From Lachnoclostridium sp. UBA5890 (GTDB taxonomy: Bacteria; Bacillota; Clostridia; Lachnospirales; Lachnospiraceae), in assembly GCA_002431395.1 (NCBI GenBank), contig DJEU01000032.1, positions 248,001 to 312,000 of the forward strand: a stretch of 64,000 nt of DNA, read 5' to 3'. Position numbers and translations under genes: made by a program. Position 1 is the stretch's first letter. Every line of letters begins with the position of its first letter. Below, piece after piece: positions 61,748 to 64,000 of this stretch. A model generated the notes under the pieces. That model saw only the letters and a program-made list of their open reading frames with translations. It made no database searches and was not told the DNA's origin.

Positions 61748-61959
61748 ATAAGTCCCCAGGGTAGAAAAGTGTCAATCCTCTTGTGCTTGCACAAAAGAGG
61801 ATTCGGCACCTTTCTACCCGCCCAAACATGAGAACGTAGCGGTTTTCCGCGTAGTTCGAATGTTTGTAGGATTGCGGGAGCTGCCTGCAGCGCAGCAATC
61901 CGTCGGGGACTGTCTTCCCTTTCCCTGCATCCGCCCAAACATGAGAACGTAGCGGTTTA
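61748..61959. repeat. Palindrome cluster with 27-bp direct repeat
   Basis: AAGTCCCC (61748-61756) pairs with GGGGACT at about 61905. Inside: a 61-base hairpin (61759-61819; GGGTAGAAA/TTTCTACCC, AATCCTCTT/AAGAGGATT, GTGC/GCAC), an AACAT...CGG-TTTT-CCG...ATGTT hairpin, and GGATTGC/GCAATCC. A 27-base unit (CGCCCAAACATG...CGGTTT) is present perfectly at 61819-61845 and 61932-61958. The right copy runs into the stop codon of the next gene. Confidence 0.75.
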
Positions 61960-62637
61960 CAACTTTTCCTTCTTATCCCGATGCCGTCTCTCCCGTATAC
62001 TTACCACCGGGCTCAATCCGACATACTTCTTTGTAAACATAAGCATAATCCCATAAAACAAGACAAACGCCGACATAATCACCTTATAAACAGTATTTAC
62101 CCCGCCGTGGCCGACAAAAGTCAAAAATGTCATATATACTCTTGCAAGTGCTGTAATCCACCAGCAAAACAAAATTCTCGTATTCGTGGCACGGTTTGCC
62201 AAATCATCCGTCACACCGACGGTGCAATACAAGATAAAGTATTCCATCAAAAGTTCCGCCGCCGCATACCCAAAGTATACTACCAGAATCCAAATAACAA
62301 GCTTCGGTCCCTGTTCGATAAAACCAGTAAACGGCAAAAGAATGTTTAATGCCATCGCGATAAGTGTAAGGACGATCCCCACAATAAACTCTTTGTTCTT
62401 CTTCACTAACATCAATGCACCAATCAGCAAAAGAAGACATCCAAGAGCATCCGGCAAAAGATCAATTTTCACATGATCCCCGAGAATATTTCCTGTCGTA
62501 TATAATTGAATTGATGGACTCAATTCATGCTTCCCCACTGCCCCAGCGACATGAAATGTCGGATACGCAATATCCAAAACATACCATTTATCAATTCCTG
62601 TTATTATCAATCCAAGCGCTATTAATATTACTGCCAT
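61957..62637 (-). CDS. Polytopic membrane protein, unknown function
   Basis: 226 residues with about six hydrophobic helices and a basic tail (RERRHRDKKEKL). Not recognised. The ATG at 62637 lies 8 bases after AGAGG and within the end of the PAP2 gene, so it is coupled to it. Confidence 0.7.
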   Translation of the reverse strand: MAVILIALGLIITGIDKWYVLDIAYPTFHVAGAVGKHELSPSIQLYTTGNILGDHVKIDLLPDALGCLLLLIGALMLVKKNKEFIVGIVLTLIAMALNILLPFTGFIEQGPKLVIWILVVYFGYAAAELLMEYFILYCTVGVTDDLANRATNTRILFCWWITALARVYMTFLTFVGHGGVNTVYKVIMSAFVLFYGIMLMFTKKYVGLSPVVSIRERRHRDKKEKL

Positions 62638-62642
62638 ACTCA

Positions 62643-63206
62643 TTACCTCTCATCTCTTCGTTTATTTCTCCATTTCTTCCATCTCTCGCTGGCCAATGTC
62701 TTTTCCACAATCTGAATACTCAAAAGGGCAAGCATCGTTCCAAGAAGGATTCCGCCTAGAATGTCCGTTGGATAATGGACATAAAAGTATAATCGTGAAA
62801 ACATCATAAGAATTGCCGTCACAGCCGCTGCAATCCCCCATTTTCGGTTCCAATGCCAGATTCCGATAGCCGCCGCTACGGAAGAAAAGGTATGTCCCGA
62901 CGGAAATGAATAATCTTTCGGAACTGTGACCAGCATAAGGTAGTCGTGTGGACGGTGGCACGGTCTTGGTCTGGCAACCAGATTTTTCAGAAGACCATTG
63001 CCAAAGATCAGACAAAATAGCAGAGAAAGCAGTACGATCACACCATACTTCTTCTCTTTTAAAAATATGAGCATCAAAATTCCTGCGATAATCCACAGAA
63101 TCCCCGCTTCTCCCAGTTTAGTAAGTACCGATAAAAAATGCGTCGCCACATTGTTTTGTACTGATTGAAACCATTCCAGGATCGTCTTATCAAATGTATC
63201 TATCAA
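62643..63206 (-). CDS. PAP2-family membrane phosphatase
   Basis: 187 residues, six membrane helices. Phosphatase motifs K-x6-RP (KNLVARPRPC), PSGH (FPSGHTFS) and SR-x5-H-x3-D (SRLYFYVHYPTD) are complete. Likely dephosphorylates lipid phosphates such as undecaprenyl pyrophosphate (BcrC-like) on the outer membrane face. The start is TTG, 8 bases after GGAGG and directly after the upstream gene's stop. Confidence 0.92.
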   Translation of the reverse strand: MIDTFDKTILEWFQSVQNNVATHFLSVLTKLGEAGILWIIAGILMLIFLKEKKYGVIVLLSLLFCLIFGNGLLKNLVARPRPCHRPHDYLMLVTVPKDYSFPSGHTFSSVAAAIGIWHWNRKWGIAAAVTAILMMFSRLYFYVHYPTDILGGILLGTMLALLSIQIVEKTLASERWKKWRNKRRDER

Positions 63207-64000
63207 TTACAGATCCTCCGTATTTATTTTCATGGACACACTTTTTCCGGCCTTTTTCACCGTAAATTTCACGATTCCATTTTTCTTTACTCGGATCCTG
63301 CCTTTATTTGTGATTGACGCAATGCTCGAATTGGAACTCTTCCACGTAACCGTCTGCCCGAGTCTCGCCGGCCACACCGTTGTTTTAAGGCGGGTTGTAC
63401 CGTCCGTGTTCACTTTCGTCACTTTGATCTTGGCAATCCGCGCCAGCATATTTTTCACTTCATAACGGCAGGTCTTTTTATACAGACTTTCGTAACTAAA
63501 CAAAATATAGCCATACGCTTTCTCACTTCTTCGTATCTTACTGATCTGGCTTGCTATGATTTTCTTACTTTTCCGCCAGCCACGGTCCGAAGCATCTTTC
63601 ATACCGCCTCGATACAGAGCGAGCCCAATGTACATCGGAATATTTCCCTTATTCAGACGTTTCCATTTGGAAAAACGGTTATCAAACATTCGAACCGTCT
63701 TTTTACCCACACGGTACGAATTCGACCAGTAAATCTGCGGAGCTATATAATCCACATAACCGGGACCTTTCATCCAGGTTTTTACATCTGCCCCCAGTGA
63801 CTCGCAATATTCCACATTTCCCGCCGGACTGATTCCAAACAAAAGATTTGGATTCTGCGCTTTGATGTTTCCATAAACCGTCTGAACCATCTTATTTACA
63901 TTTGCTTTCTTTTGTTTGTTAGAAAGCGACGCATACTTTTTATATTGTTTATGTCCGCTTCCCGGATAAAAATAATCATCAAAATGAATACCATCCACCG
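63207..64000 (-). CDS. Glycosyl-hydrolase-like 10 protein, 5' end outside window
   Basis: The visible C-terminal 263 residues show the GHL10/DUF187 barrel end (MDGIHFDDYFYPGSG, PNLLFGISPAGN, YVDYIAPQIYW, YGYILFSYESLY) followed by an Ig-like beta domain (about 60 residues, basic, VTWKSSNSSIASITNKGRIRVKKNG as in Big2 domains). Probably secreted and active on peptidoglycan or polysaccharide. It is first in an operon with the PAP2 and membrane-protein genes. Confidence 0.85.
   Translation of the reverse strand, partial: VDGIHFDDYFYPGSGHKQYKKYASLSNKQKKANVNKMVQTVYGNIKAQNPNLLFGISPAGNVEYCESLGADVKTWMKGPGYVDYIAPQIYWSNSYRVGKKTVRMFDNRFSKWKRLNKGNIPMYIGLALYRGGMKDASDRGWRKSKKIIASQISKIRRSEKAYGYILFSYESLYKKTCRYEVKNMLARIAKIKVTKVNTDGTTRLKTTVWPARLGQTVTWKSSNSSIASITNKGRIRVKKNGIVKFTVKKAGKSVSMKINTEDL

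Noticed and set aside
61748..61959. Possible CRISPR array from the 27-bp repeat
   Set aside because: Only two copies with one 86-base gap holding its own hairpins, and no cas genes nearby.

Overview
The window reads as a chromosomal segment of a low-GC, anaerobic Gram-positive gut bacterium of the family Lachnospiraceae (Clostridia). Supporting signs are a pyruvate formate-lyase pair, an acpP-fabD-fabG-fabF-fabZ cluster, sigma-A promoters with strong AGGAGG ribosome sites, frequent TTG starts, a CIRCE element, Rpn-family genes of the type common in this family, and BspA-like and fibronectin-III surface proteins. The family assignment is an inference from gene content. Most genes lie on the minus strand.

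Layout. 1-4.9 kb: a calcium-type P-type ATPase (cut by the window edge) and a merR/dxs-like pair behind a MerR promoter with a 19-bp spacer. 4.9-17.6 kb: an accessory block bracketed by two directly repeated Rpn elements, one intact and one internally deleted. Inside are a WYL regulator, a membrane protein, a NERD-nuclease/UvrD-type helicase, a 29-residue membrane peptide, two paralogous GTPases (one with a membrane domain), a ferredoxin-domain protein, a membrane-anchored helical protein, an HNH-like nuclease fused to a glycine-rich membrane segment, a short PolC derivative that has lost a catalytic aspartate, a Mor-like regulator and a 41-residue zinc ribbon. All are collinear, tightly spaced and AT-rich. 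This is the best candidate for an undescribed system, probably defence or inter-element conflict; the function is inference.

17.6-31.5 kb: two secreted LRR surface proteins, a lipid kinase, queA, a ppx-ppk operon convergent with a small alarmone synthetase, RNase H, rsuA, an HD phosphohydrolase and a membrane protein. 31.6-39.3 kb: two MMPL/RND export systems, each with its own TetR regulator and visible operators. 39.3-41 kb: a hipBA-type toxin-antitoxin pair in which hipA is frameshifted at a six-base homopolymer. 41-48 kb: pflA/pflB and the fatty-acid synthesis cluster. 48-51.4 kb: tRNA-Thr(CGU) and a GntR-controlled ABC exporter. 51.4-64 kb: zinc-ribbon membrane protein, htpG with CIRCE, a GH13 debranching-enzyme relative lacking its catalytic acids, an ABC-F ATPase, a CNNM/CorC-type protein, an orphan TadZ/MinD-like protein with a small basic secreted protein, two membrane proteins and a partial GHL10 hydrolase-like protein.

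A second structural theme is a set of five long (about 130-280 bp) imperfect or nested palindromes, each lying 3' of a minus-strand gene (dxs, the Fn3 LRR protein, the zinc-ribbon protein, htpG, the 61.9-kb membrane protein). Three share AAGTCC/GGACTT-type ends. They look like a family of giant 3' hairpins or palindromic mobile repeats.
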